Source of the DNA: Armillaria gallica
Taxonomy: Eukaryota > Basidiomycota > Agaricomycetes > Agaricales > Physalacriaceae
DNA: 64,000 nucleotides
Direction of reading: 5' to 3'
Assembly: GCA_037576215.1 (NCBI GenBank)
Contig: JBANDB010000002.1
Coordinates: forward strand, 7,688,001-7,752,000
A program made the translations under genes and the position numbers. This document shows, one piece after another, positions 1 to 11,294 of the stretch. Each line of letters begins with the position of its first letter. The first letter of the stretch is position 1. Under the pieces are notes generated by a model, which had not been told where the DNA came from, did not search any database, and worked only from the letters and a program-made list of their open reading frames with translations.

Positions 1-221
1 CATACCTTCAGCGACGATACAGTGGTTTGAGCCTGTTCAATTTCCTGGTCCAGTTCTGCCAGTACATCGTACACGTACAAAAGTTCAGTCTCTCACAGAT
101 TGGCTTCTTGTTCGGACAGAGGCAAGTTGGTGCGAAGGAGGTCCCCAAGCTCGGTGGAGTGGTGAGTCAAAAAGGTCAGAGCTGTATCAACCTCTGGGTC
201 TGGCTCTGGGGAGGAAGACAT
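1..221 (-). pseudogene. F-box gene 5' exon, copy A (broken, continues off the window)
   Basis: First coding exon of an agaricomycete F-box type gene, read on the minus strand from an ATG at 219-221 to a GTATG splice donor at 1-5. The exon starts MSSSPEP, followed by an acidic, helix-forming stretch (QEIEQAQ) that usually precedes the F-box itself. The F-box would lie in the next exon, outside the window. An in-frame TGA sits at 93-95. The second copy of this exon at about 2530-2760 has CGA at the matching codon, so the break looks like a single C-to-T change. Function cannot be judged from this piece; F-box proteins normally recruit substrates to SCF ubiquitin ligases. Confident as a paralogue of the gene at 1089-2760, less so about the whole gene. 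Confidence 0.6.
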
Positions 222-440
222 TTTTTTTCTTGATGATCTGTAACAGTATCAATGTCTGAACGTGGGCTATGCAGAAAAGTCAATATACATGTGGACCAAC
301 TGCACGAGTGGTGGTGTTGGTGTTGGTGTTGATGGTCCTGAGAAGATCTGATGTTATCTGATTCATATTCAAATTCAAATTTGATGAATTTGAAAACAAG
401 ATGGTACCGAGATTGGAATCACTGCTTTGAGATTCGAAGT
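1..440. repeat. Segmental duplication, copy A (partner at about 2530-2985)
   Basis: Sequence from the window start to about 440 matches 2530-2985 in the same orientation. The match covers the first coding exon of the F-box gene and about 200 bp of upstream DNA, including the shared block GGTCCTGAGAAGATCTGATG and a following run of ATTCAAATT repeats. The two gene copies therefore arose by local duplication that included the promoter. Confidence 0.8.
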
Positions 441-1088
441 CGTACCACCATGGTGTGCTTCGACGACTAGCTAGTCTACATCAGGAAAAGCCAAATGGTC
501 TATTAGCCCGAATGATCAAAGTCAATCAATGGCACGTCACCAATCTGGCTTATTCTCAAGTGGATTGGGTTATCTGATCTATCCAGGCTTCTATTAGTGA
601 GCAAAATGAACCTATATCTACAAGTCTTAGAGTATACTATTGTGTCAGACAATTGTAGCATACCCATGTTGATCTATGAATGAGTTGACCCCAAACACAG
701 AGCACTGCTTGAGAACATTACTCGAAGTCCAATCATGGGACGAGAAACAGCAAGGACAGGCCGGAGTTGAAGATGTTCGAAGAGGAATTCTTTGGTTTTA
801 GTCAGGGGGATTAGAGATTGATTCCAGGCTTTCTAATCCAGGTATGACTGCTTTGATTCATCCCAGTCATTCTTCGTATATCCAAATATTTACATCCAAG
901 TTGATATATCTGTCAATTATTGCAAATGTACTGTGTAGTGTACACTACTGGAATAGCATAAGACTTTCATTTGCATCCCTTTTACAACACTTTTCCAAGA
1001 TGCAACCTTGCCTCACTGTTTGATCTGGAAGATCGGTCTGCACTCCTGTTGTCTTCTTCCAATAGTCATCAAGTTTGTAATCTGTCCC
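441..1088. other. Intergenic stretch without a recognisable gene
   Basis: I see no conserved coding signal, RNA gene or repeat here. It lies upstream of copy A and downstream of copy B of the F-box gene and probably holds the 3' flank of copy B. Confidence 0.5.
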
Positions 1089-2760
1089 TCAGACATATGT
1101 TATCTCCTGCCCCAAATCAGCCATCTTAGCTTGAATAGAAATACGCATGCCCTCCTCTTTGAACCCCTGCAATCGCTCAACAGTGCCCAAGGATGGGCCG
1201 AGCATCACAACCGTGTTTGCGATGAATTTGAACACCTGCAATTGATCTTCTTTCCGGTGTGCCCACCACTGTGACTCTGTCATTTCGATGAAAGCCTCAC
1301 TATCAAGGTAACAAACATTGATCTTGCCAGGTTGCCATCCAATCATAATGGAAAAGGACTGCAGTTTCCGCAGGAGCACATCCACCACTTTGAAAAGATT
1401 GATGAAGTCCTCGTTGACGTTATGTTTCCATTGTGAGTATCCATAGTGGAAAGCAAGTCGAGTGAGCTTTGGTGTGCACCTAAGGAGCTTGACAACTTCC
1501 TTTCCAGGTGTGATTCCATGAAGATTGAGTTCTGTAAGAGAGCAGTCCGACTGATGAATGAGATGATGGACATCAAGGGTTGCTTCAGGAGCAGTATGGG
1601 CTCCAAGATCCAGGGTCAATGTCTCAAGAGATGGGAGAGTGAGGAGGGGAATTGTCGAGTGGCTTTTGGCTATCAAGTGACGGATAGCGCTGTGGGAGAC
1701 ATGGGGGACTTTGCTGGTGTCATCCTCAGGGCCAAGAGGATCAAATGAGGGTATTGTCAAATCCTCCAGTGCTGTGCATTTTTGAACTACTTTGAGAAGG
1801 GACAACAAGATCGAGATACTGTCAACCCCATCTGTTTCTAACTCCTCATGATAGGAGATTAGCTGAGACCAAGGAAATACAAATTTCTGCCTAATTGAGC
1901 TTCTGGTGAGTTTGATGTGAGTTAGACAAGGGGTAAACTCAAAGGTGTCAATGGTCATGTGATCCGACCAAGACTCTATGCACATCTCCAGTGACTGCAG
2001 GGATCCCAAGGAACCTTGGACACTTCATATGTCTTTGAGCATTACCCCCATAAGAACCAAAGAGACGTGTTTCCAGTGATGGGAATGTACCATCAGTGCC
2101 TCCAAAATTATCCAAGGTTCTGTATACACAAAAAACCCGTAGTCATAATCTATGCAGAGATCGTGTTTTCCTGAACGCATAAGTGCTGTATTCAGAATCT
2201 TCAGGGAGCTCCCCCATGCCGGCAACATCGGGTCAGGACATTCAATATAGAAGCACAACCACAGCTCTGAGCAGCTGAGAGCAACTTCACACCATAGACC
2301 ACTGACATGGCTGATGACCCAAGGCCTGCATGTCAGATTGGTAATGTCGAAGGCTCCTTCAGGAGAGTTTGTGGTGGCCCACCAGAATATTTTCATCAAA
2401 GTTTCCGGAGCAAGACGGCAAACAGGAGACAGCACCGTCTTGTATTTATGGATGAGTCCTACAATAACCTTCCTTTCACTCTAAATGCAAGCTGTCAGGT
2501 ATATACTCAATGCTGGACATACATTGATACATGCCTTCAGCAACAACAAAGTGCCAGCTTGTGCCTGTTCAATTTTCTGGTCCAGTTCTTCCAGTGCATC
2601 ACACATCCAAAAGTTCAGTCTTTCGCAGATTAGCTTCCTGTTATAACGGAGGCAAGTTGGTATGGAGGAGGTTCCCCAGCGATGCAGAGCGACGAGCCCA
2701 CAAGGGCCACAAGGTCAAAGCCATCTCGCCCTCTGGGCCTGGCTCTGGGGATGATGACAT
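1089..2760 (-). pseudogene. F-box/LRR-type protein gene, copy B (damaged)
   Basis: Exon 1 starts at the ATG at 2758-2760 and exon 2 begins near 2487. Exon 2 has the classic F-box core, read as LSPVCRLAPETLMKIF, then WVISHVSGLW and a long C-terminal half with regularly spaced leucines typical of LRR-like agaricomycete F-box proteins. Such proteins act as substrate adaptors of SCF ubiquitin ligases. Three defects are visible: exon 1 loses its frame near 2642-2600 relative to copy A; the exon 1 donor reads GC rather than GT; and an in-frame TGA at 2025-2027 splits the LRR half into open pieces at 2435-2028 and 2024-1089. About 440 codons in all, a normal length for the family. Probably a recent pseudogene; assembly error at the single TGA cannot be excluded. 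Confidence 0.7.
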
Positions 2761-2985
2761 TTTTTTTTCTGGATGATCTGTAACAGTATGAAGGTCTGAA
2801 CTCGGGCTATGCAGAAAAGTCAACATACATATGGACCAGCTGGGTAGGTGGTGGTGATGGTCCTGAGAAGATCTGATGTTATCTGATTCAAATTCAAATA
2901 CCAATTTGATGAATTTGAAAACAAGAGGGTACCGAAATGGCAATCACCGCTTTAAAATTTGAACTTGTACCACCACTCGCATCAT

Positions 2986-3449
2986 ACATGGTGCCCTAGG
3001 ATATCTTTGGCAACTAGAATACTATCTCCACATGCATCTCCACGCTCGCTGCCTTCAATGTTAGATTGTCTTTCTCAGGTCTACAGTTTCTAGCCACATG
3101 AGATCGATATACTGGTTTGAAAGTTCTGAACAAGAGGTGTATTCACTTATCTTGTTTATTTAAGTATGAGATATCTGACAGTTGACAATGACAACTGATT
3201 CTGAATCTACTGTGGCTAGGGGTGGCCTCATGCAATAGCTCCTGTCTCTGGGTCATGCGATGGTCACACATTCTTCATGACAGACGGTTTGCAAGTACAA
3301 AGTCCTCAAGAGCATCCTTGGGTGGGGAATCTGTTAGAGTCCTTTCCCTGGCTAATATTCCATAAGCACAATCGGAAAACAGGCTGAAATTGGATTCACG
3401 TTGGTATTTGTTCCTCATTCCAATACGTTGTCTATTCCCGCTTGTGTCT
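2986..3449. other. Intergenic, nothing recognised
   Basis: No coding or structural signal identified. It separates the divergent F-box gene copy B and the small plus-strand gene at 3450. Confidence 0.4.
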
Positions 3450-3845
3450 ATGGCATCCTCCAACCGTCCAACCCTCGAGGAAGTCGCCGCAGCAACCGCC
3501 TACTTTGTCTCCCACTCCGAGCCAATGCTCAACAATGCCAAGAAAATTGTCACAATGTTAGACGACTTCCATCAAAGTAACATCAACCATATGGAACTCA
3601 CCTTATGCAAAAGACAAAAAGCGATATCTGAAGAGGGACAGAAGGGAGAGGCATTGGAGGCCAAGGTTGTTTCTATGAAGCAGGATATCTTGAGCCTGGC
3701 TGGTCAAAGTGCTGAGGTCCTAAGATTTCAAGATTATGTTGGGAAGACAGGTACGCACTGCCACCTTTCATAGATTGGTCTACCAGACTGACAATGTGTT
3801 GCAGATGAGCCACAAGAAGGACCGAGTATCGTCGTTCTGACATGA
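3450..3845 (+). CDS. Small coiled-coil hypothetical protein
   Basis: Two exons, 3450-3750 and 3805-3845, joined by a 54-nt GT-AG intron. The start at 3450 is preferred over the in-frame ATG at 3390 because the first 20 residues of the longer form look like translated 5' UTR. The product is about 113 residues: an alanine-rich N-terminus (EEVAAATAYF), then a long charged amphipathic helix (KRQKAISEEGQKGEALEAK) likely to be a coiled coil, then a short hydrophobic tail. No membrane segment or known domain. Several other short coiled-coil genes lie nearby (4298-4635, 4746-5312). Function unknown. Confidence 0.5.
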
Positions 3846-4297
3846 GAGTTTCAGCCAGAGGCGGAGCATGTATGTTGATTATTTATTGTTTATCATATCA
3901 AGGTCTGACCGAGTCACCTCCGCAGAATGGACGAGACCATCTACATCATAAAGAGCATCTTGGGCAAGGGGGAAAGGGCAACCAGGTACCACACACTTCT
4001 GTCATTGGTAGTGGAGCTTAGGACATGTAGCGCCGAACTGTCTTTTGGAAACAAGTAATTCTTTTTGATTTTACATGCATATATTCAGGTGAAAATGCTT
4101 GGATAGGGAATGAGGTATAATGTAATCTACTGCTGGGACGTCAGAACTGAGAATGGGACAATTGGTAAAGATACACTTACAGTGTACAATGCTGAGTCCA
4201 ACAAATGATAGAATGAAAGATACAAATCGAAGAAAGGTCTGCACAACCGGTGAGCAAAAAACAATGACAGGAGATATAGAACTGACATTGCGAGGAA

Positions 4298-4635
4298 TCA
4301 TTTCGGAGGTCCTATGTTCTTCAGCTTCTCAAGGAGCTCATTATTCTCTGTGAAACATTCTTCCAGTTCGTGTTGGCTCTTCTCTAAGAGAGAATAAGTT
4401 TAAGACAGTGGGCAGAGATGCGAAAGTACCTGGACAAGTGGTGTACTGCCAACAAAGGGCAACAATGAGCTCATCTCTCCTTGCTTTCTCTTTTTCCAGA
4501 TCATCAGACATCTTCGCTATCTGTTTTCAGTTTTTCCTGCTTGCCCGCAACTTTCCCTGCAGGACTTGCATTTTTCAAACTTGAAGCATCGACTGTAACT
4601 TTCCTTCCACTCCCTGGAATAAGGACTGCAGAACC
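4298..4635 (-). pseudogene. Fragmented coiled-coil protein gene
   Basis: Minus-strand coding-like sequence split between frames. One open piece (about 4625-4507) reads a lysine-rich segment, VAGKQEKLKTDSEDV. The next frame then carries MSDDLEKEKARRDELI from 4511, followed by a plausible intron and a second short charged exon ending at the TGA at 4298-4300. A one-base shift near 4508 would unite them. This suggests a small coiled-coil protein that has lost its frame, or two overlapping exons I have not resolved. No family recognised. Confidence 0.3.
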
Positions 4636-4745
4636 TCAGTGCCTTCTGAAGACATTTTTGAGTGCAATGATGGGTGATAAGGAGAATGGAGGTGATGCGA
4701 GTAATGGTGGTTCAGGTGGAAGAGAGTCAGATTACCTAACAGCGC

Positions 4746-5312
4746 ATGCCACACTCCCAAAATAGCCTGTCGCGTCTTCAAGCTGAACCACCACCACCAT
4801 CACTATTCGCTATTCCAAATTCCGGTCCTCCCGCCATGATTTTTTTCCAGCATACCCTAGACCTTTCCAGAGAGCTCGCTCGCAACACTCATTGGCAGAA
4901 AGAGGTAACAAGGAATGTGAAAGTGCTCGAGGCAGAGGTTGACAAGCTAAACAAGAAATACAATGCTGCCATGAAAAGGGTGGCTAATCAAGAGTCAAAT
5001 ATTGGTGTGTACAGTCACTATTCTCATTTACTATCTTGCTAACTCAACATGTAGCCAAACATGCTGTGAAGAGATGCCAAACGATAGTACTGTGCCCTCC
5101 GACTCTGACAGCATCGAGAAGAGGACAAGTGGTAAGTATTCTTCTGCCTTTGTGTCCCACCTTTGTGCTAATAGGACATAGTTTCAGAAAGAGCCAAATG
5201 GAACCGATGCCATGCTGTCTTCGTACCGCCTTTAGTCACCAATGTTCTCCTCCCTGAAGAAGTACCTACTTCAAGTTCGCCAGTCTCTGGTCACGTTTAT
5301 TTTGAACGTTGA
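4746..5312 (+). CDS. Small hypothetical protein with central coiled coil
   Basis: Three exons: 4746-5008, 5055-5131 and 5182-5312, using GTAC, GTAAGT donors and AG acceptors. Frames were chosen because only these joins give one continuous acidic/polar protein. About 156 residues: a proline-rich N-terminus (AEPPPPS), a coiled coil (VLEAEVDKLNKKYNAAMKR), an acidic serine linker (DSTVPSDSDS) and a proline-rich C-terminus. No known domain. It is similar in organisation to the gene at 3450. Function unknown. Confidence 0.5.
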
Positions 5313-6534
5313 ACAATGTACGTCTTTTCGCCTGGGAAAACTGTGAAATCTGCAAAATTAACCCTGGGGAACCATTTTTTTCTCAGCCTGGCTGTACAGT
5401 ACTATACCCACTGTTCCTTCAAGTTGCCTTTTTTGTCGTAATCGATACTATACTATATTATTTCTCTGAAACTTCAAGCTTGGACTTAACTCGCACCAGC
5501 GTGCTCATGAAGGATATCGCAGACTAAATGGATTTCTTGAACAATAGCAACCGATTTAAAAAAGGTGGGTCACTACTCCAACGGAATCCCGGATACATTC
5601 CCCTAAGAATCATCATCCATTACTGCAGCTGGATTCCTCAAGAGGGGACAAATTAGAGGCCGACCGGGTCATGAATTGATCAGGTTCACTCGCAGGCTGC
5701 AACGGTGCAGCTCACCAAGGTCACTGCACCACCCCCACACCACTAGGATACAGGACCCTTTCTCAGGATGGCCACCAAAGCAACAGCCCACGATTATTAC
5801 CAATATACATACACCTTGATGTTCACAGTTTTGTTTTTTGCACAACTGACTGGCAAGATCTGAGACATTCTAAAAAAAGAAGGGCTAGGTAACACTCTTG
5901 TATTAGCGACGTTGTTGAGCCAGTAAAATATTAATGATGCAACAGTTTTCTCTACTATACACTGAATTTCAAAGCACTGAGCATTGAATGCCTTTTTGGG
6001 TTCTACTTCTGGATTTACCTCTGCGGATGGATCCCCAGAAGAAAACTCAGAGCAAATGGTGTAGAAGTGATGAAAAAGGTTATAGCATGAAGCCGAAAAG
6101 GAAGTCTACAGTCTTGACAAACCCCCATTGAGTAGGTAGCATTGAGCATGAACAATGTAGTATGAGAGTGGATTCTCAGGTGTCATTGGCTACTGGGGCT
6201 ATCATGCACTCTCAGGGTGTCTCTGTTCAAATTTATCATGGCAACATCCAAAATACGGATATTTCTTATAGCAGTATATATGCATGATTTTGATAAATTG
6301 ACACTGGCGAGATACTCACAGTACTCGTAACTGTGGATTATTAGGATCCATGTGCTCAATAGCTTGTTATACATTCAAGCTGGAACAATGTTTCATGGTC
6401 AAAGGTGTACAGGCAGACCGTATCTCGGAGACCAAAGACATTGCCACCATGGAAACCAAGATATATTGTTTATAGTCGACATATTATAGGCTGCATACAC
6501 ACATGAACGGAAAGGGTCACGTGATCTTGTCCAC
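5313..6534. other. Intergenic stretch without a supported gene
   Basis: A 72-codon ORF at 5309-5527 shows no family resemblance or splice context and is not called. The rest is AT-rich with no repeat or RNA gene that I recognise. Confidence 0.4.
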
Positions 6535-7129
6535 CTAGGATGTAACCTTCCTGCGCAGCGATTTCCTCCTGGTCACCTCCAGCATCGCTAAAAGAAATCA
6601 TGAGAGGGATAAATTGAAGAAGAAAAATATACTCACGTTGCTCTTTAGGTGCTACGAGCTTCCTGTTCGATGTCGAGGCCTCTGTAACCAAACCTGATTG
6701 AAGAGAGGGATGAAGGAGATCAGTAAATGTACCTCCAGATGACTGCTCGTACTCATGCATCTTGCGTTTCTTGCTGAAAGCAAGCTTGAATTTGTTGGTG
6801 GTAGATTCTGTGATACAAAGGCGTCAAGCCCCAGTCTGGTGAGATTGAAAGACAACATGCCTTCAGAGGATCCGGTCAACATGGCTGGCTTCTTGGAGTG
6901 CTTGTCTAGAAGGAGAAGGGCTGTAGAAGGTGTGTATCAGGCAACTGGTAGTAAGAAGAGAGCGAAGTTCAATACCAAGAAGGGCATCCGAGGCTCTGTT
7001 GTATGCATACAGTTCTCACTCAAGTCAGTCTTTTTTGGCAAGGATAGTGTCCTCTTCCTCCTTTTCACACCTTAAAAACGTGTCAAGTGCCTCGATTTGC
7101 CCGATAAGGGGAGCCAGCTCTTCAGCCAT
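6535..7129 (-). CDS. Hypothetical protein with basic C-terminal tail (model uncertain)
   Basis: Minus strand. A start at 7127-7129 opens an exon reading MAEELAPLIGQIEAL. Downstream pieces include a basic segment (KFKLAFSKKRK) near 6750-6780 and, after a GTGAGT...TTTAG intron near 6590-6635, a final exon ending RRKSLRRK at the TAG at 6535-6537. The basic clusters look like nuclear-localisation sequences. The middle exon boundaries are not settled because two reading frames are open between 6650 and 6880. No known domain. Confidence 0.3.
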
Positions 7130-7584
7130 GGTTCAAGGTGTGGACATTTTGGTGGGGATGTCACAAAGAAGAGTAGAGATAGTGGTGGTTTGTGATCAAG
7201 AGGCAAATGAGACAAGCCAGTCTTTTATATGGGAAAGAACACGCATATATCCAGGTATGCAACACACTATCAGGCCCAAGAACAGGTAGGACCGCCTATA
7301 CTATGCGCAGTGTTGGCTCAGCATCGTCAAGCTTGAACTTGGTCGCAAGGTTCGTCAGTCAGCGCCTGTCACCGTCAAAGCGATATTGCTTGCAGAATGG
7401 TAACATTACACTTTTCATATCTCCTCGAGGTTTGTCAACAGCTGCCAAAGTTGATATTACGGCCATGAAAGGGAGAGCTAGAGAGTATTGGAACTCCACC
7501 CAAATTGGCTCTTGACATCGACCATGACAACAACAAGCAGGTATTTTGCGCTTATTCTCCTACTACCACCACCTGCCTCACGCA

Positions 7585-7759
7585 ATGCTAGCTCGCCATC
7601 AATATGCACGACTCGTGTCTGCCCATTTTCCTATTCAGCAGCTATCTCTTGAATTGATCCTAGAGGTATGAATTCATCGTTCTTGCAGTTGAAAGTCACG
7701 TCTAACATGCTCACAGATATTCGCTTGGTGTGTGCCATTGGATCTGGTCATTCTTTGAG
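7585..7759 (+). pseudogene. F-box start fragment
   Basis: Exon 1 (7585-7665) and the first part of exon 2 (from 7718), joined across a GTATG...CACAG intron, read an F-box-like core: FPIQQLSLELILEIFAWCVP. This matches the usual LPPELLxEIFxWC pattern of agaricomycete F-box proteins. The frame then hits a TGA at 7757-7759 and nothing F-box-like follows, so this is a truncated remnant. Confidence 0.45.
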
Positions 7760-8166
7760 GTGTATCCAGGCATTTCAAGGCGACATTGGATCAGTACGGG
7801 CACCACTGTTGAACTCGAGCAAGGAACGATCTTCTTTGCTTGCCCGCCATACCGTCTTTCCCAAACAGCAAATTCAGTGAAATTGCATTTATCAACTATT
7901 TCTTCAACTCTGGATGGAACAAGTGCTGTGTCAGTGGTCGCTTAATATGCTCAGATTGAAATCTCACTGTTTCTTGTGACCTACAGAGCTGTGGCTGTTC
8001 TGTTGACAATGTGTTCCCCAACCTGATGTACATGATCTACCTATGCATAAATGTGAGTTGCATTCAGATCCATTGGCCAAAGCTGAGTGCATGTCTAGGT
8101 GGGTTGCTATAAACATCTTACATCGTACATCCTTCATGCATAATTATTCGCCTCTTTTCTACCATC

Positions 8167-8382
8167 TTGGCTTTCAGCAAACAACAACGATTCTTGTTCT
8201 CATACAACCCGCAAGACCCATCCTGTCGCAAGTATGAGCCAATTCTAGAATTGCTATACTGTGACCCGCATCTGGAGAAGAAGTTGTATCTGATGAAGCA
8301 GGCTAAGAAGGAGCTTGCCTGGTATGAGGACCTCTTGAAGAATAAGGACAAGCTTCACGAGGTGTGTGCTTTGCATGGCTGA
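8167..8382 (+). CDS. Partial hypothetical protein, charged helical exon
   Basis: A terminal-exon-like ORF encoding a lysine/glutamate-rich helical segment (KQAKKELAWYEDLLKNKDKL). The upstream boundary is probably the AG at about 8178, but I could not connect it to an upstream exon with confidence. It may belong to the degraded F-box locus just upstream or to an independent small gene. Function unknown. Confidence 0.3.
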   Translation: MAFSKQQRFLFSYNPQDPSCRKYEPILELLYCDPHLEKKLYLMKQAKKELAWYEDLLKNKDKLHEVCALHG

Positions 8383-8846
8383 GAAGAGAAGAACTCATCA
8401 CACCCTGTCCTGTCAGAAAAATGTATTTTCTCCAATAACCGTAGTGAGCTGTCAATGTGAATTGAATCTAAAAGTTTTAAATTTTATTCACAATTTCATG
8501 TGGACCAAATGAAACGCACCCTATGCCATGGCATCATCCTGATGCTTGCCTAGTCTGTATCCATCAAGATCTACTGCTTGAGATCCATCTAAGCGATCTT
8601 TGCAGGCAGGAACAAGTGTCATCAGCGAGATCTTGCGAGAATGGTGTTTTCAGGTACGTGACTGACGTGTCCGGATGTGCGCATTGTGCCTGATGCGGCA
8701 ATATATTCGATGTTTTCCGATTTTTGGTCCATTCTGAGGATGCGGGGGCATAACAAGTTGAACGAGAGTGCTTGCAAGTTGAGGAAGTACGTAGGTAGTA
8801 GCAGAGAAACGATACGATGTCATTTTTTGATTATATAAGTGACAGC

Positions 8847-9731
8847 ACTTGATAACCACCATAATCATCGCCCTTGCTCTCAACAGTGCCGTTTGCAATA
8901 CCCTCAGATATTCACCCCTCACTGGTTCTATACCTCTCATATCTACTCCTTCTACTGGCACCAACCCTCAGAGACCTGGAAAAAAGGTGAGTTTTTGTGC
9001 ATTGTCAGCCGAGAAGTTTTTGGGACTTAACTTTTTTTCAGAATGCCCTCAATGATCAAGTTGACATTCAAGTGAGCATTATCATCTCGTACACATCGTG
9101 GTGGAATGCTGATCTGGCGCAGGAAGATAAAAAGTTTTTTGAAGGGAGTAGTGCGTCATCAAGGTTTGGGAGTAGGTGAGTCATTGTTCCATGTTCCAGT
9201 ATCGAAAATGCTGAGGCTAGCATGGGCAAAGCGTATCATGTTCCTGCTTCTCCCATCACCCACACCACCACTCCCATCGCTGCCGATCTGGGAGGTGTAT
9301 TCAGTCCATATATGCCGTCCACCCAAATCGTGCCTGGCCTCGCACCATTCGTCACCGTCACTGCACCCCCGGATCCTACCATAGGATCAGAGTCCATTCC
9401 GAGTCCTGTGCCGCCAGCCACTAGTCTCGAGATTGATCCTGACACCGCGCCACCCCCATATACAGAATTAGCACCCAATTCAGGTCACGTGGCACTAAAT
9501 GCCACTGACACTGAGTACCAGACTGCTCCACCTCCATATTCTATCGAGTCTCAGTCATTCAATCAAAATCCTGTGCAGGTGTCCACGACTAACAACCCCC
9601 AACCGTCCATGCATTCTGTGCTGGTGTCCATGGCCACTAACCCTCAACTTTCGACGCATCCCATGCTGGTGTCCATGGCCACCCACTCTCAGCCATCTAC
9701 GCATCCCGCTGCTCAGGGTGTCATGGCCTAG
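8847..9731 (+). CDS. Proline-rich protein with two PPPY motifs (5' end uncertain)
   Basis: Four exons join cleanly in one frame (exon breaks at about 8988/9042, 9070/9121 and 9176/9201). The first exon starts with a hydrophobic run (ITTIIIALAL) that could be a signal or membrane anchor; it probably follows a further upstream exon, since the segment has no in-frame ATG. The C-terminal two thirds are Pro/Ser/Thr-rich with two PPxY motifs, APPPYTE and APPPYSI, which bind WW domains such as those of Rsp5/Nedd4-type ubiquitin ligases. Residues near the end form about three imperfect 16-residue repeats (VSMATNPQLSTHPM type) encoded by 48-nt DNA repeats. Plausibly a small membrane adaptor; that role is inference. 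Confidence 0.5.
9568..9710. repeat. Three 48-nt coding tandem repeats
   Basis: Within the last exon of the PPxY gene, the unit around GTGTCCATGGCCACT recurs with a period of 48 nt and keeps the reading frame, giving repeated VSMAT blocks in the protein. Confidence 0.7.
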
Positions 9732-9904
9732 CCATTCGTTCCAACGAATACTCCCACTAATATTTGCCACCATAGCACATATTTCTCTCCCAGCTCGGTG
9801 CCCCGATTCTGATGGATGAAAGAAGTGGATCCCAATTTGGAAGAATGTTGAAGAAGTTGCTATTGATTTACTGTTACATATGTGTTTTCTTGAGAATGAG
9901 AAAT

Positions 9905-10305
9905 ATACCTTGATTTCTGGTTGCCCTGCTTGATCTTGTACTCGTGAATGTTTTGAGACTAGCTGATGTCCAAGGGAAGGACAGGAGACTGGGACATCCT
10001 CTTGTTGGCGAGTCGGCATGGCAAAATTATGAAACAGTAATTCTTGTTTTGGTGGTAGCTGTCAATGCGGCCATCAATATCGGCAAGTATACCAAATTAT
10101 GAAAAATTTACCTTTTGATTTCTGGTCACCCTGCTCAATCCTGTACTCGTGGATTTTTGGAGACTAACTGATGCCCAAAGAAAGGACTGGAGGCCGGGAC
10201 ACTCTTTTTTGGCAAGTCGCTGCGGCAATAAATTGAGGCAGTAATCTGCATTTTGGTGGTAGCTGTCATGCTGTCAATATCAGCAAGTCAGCAGGTATAT
10301 GCCAA
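9905..10305. repeat. Tandem duplication of a unit of about 200 bp
   Basis: 9905-10100 and 10112-10305 align along their length. Shared landmarks are TTGATTTCTGGT at the start, TTTTGGAGACTA in the middle and TTTTGGTGGTAGCTGTCA near the end. The copies differ by substitutions and small indels, so the duplication is not recent. No coding content seen. Confidence 0.75.
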
Positions 10306-11294
10306 ACTAAGGGTATGCTGTCCCGACAGTGCGCCAGCACTAAAGGACTGTGTGCAGGCTTTAAATGACTAAAATCAACATCAAATCTGAGATATTAGTA
10401 CTAAAAACATACCATTGCGAGATAGATGACAATAGATCCTGCAGAATAAGTGTGGTCTCTATTAAAGCCAGGACCCCCCAAGAAAGACTTGCAAAATTTA
10501 AAAGCATTAGACCATACAGTAAATGCAAGCAGAGTGCCCTTACACAACACCCAGGAGTTCCAGGACATCAAACACCTAGAATTATGGTTAAAAACTCAAT
10601 TGCGGCAGTGCAACAAGAAAGCACGGAAATATAGAGGTGACGAAGTTTAAGCTGGTGACAAGAATGTTTGCACATGGGAAAGTGAAGTAAACCAGCCCTA
10701 TCCCTTCAAGAACCTGAAAACTGAAATAGAAACTTCACATCCATAAGACAGTAGGGTGAAGAGAAAACACATACTATTATTGTGGTTCAAAGCCTTGCAG
10801 CAGCTGGGAAAGTACTGCTAATGGTAGCGTACCTGGCTCGCACACTAAAGTGTGGATTTTGCGTCCTTCTTCTTCTGTAGTCATCTTTGTGTGCCACCAG
10901 GGCTGGGAGAGCAGGGTGAAAAGTGGAGTGGGCAAGACAGGGATATTGTTTACATGTGTTTGGAGTGCCCGTTTGCTACAGGTACTTTTTTACTACAACA
11001 CAAGTATATTTATTTGTCCAAAATAATGAGAATATCTACACAAAAGTAATGTCCACAGCAAGCATAAGGAATATTGGAAGCCAAGAAGTAATACTTGTGC
11101 TATAGATTAGATTGCTCCAGTATAGTAAACAAGACATCAAAAAGGTATCATGGGGAACAGACAGTAATCATGTACTGTGCAAGATGTCGAACGTCGAAAC
11201 CCACCAAGAAGATATAAACAAAAGCAATAACTCACATATACACCATCTCCTGTCCTGCACTGAAAGATGCACCACCTCAGTCTTCTCTGAGCTG
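10306..11294. other. AT-rich interval, no supported gene
   Basis: Short overlapping ORFs at 10365-10650 and 10852-11105 lack splice context and family resemblance. The interval lies just outside the 3' end of gene X1 and may contain the left boundary of cassette 1, but I could not see a terminal inverted repeat. Confidence 0.35.

Noticed and set aside
1446..1748. Plus-strand ORF inside the F-box gene
   Set aside because: It is the antisense shadow of the LRR exon and has no independent support.
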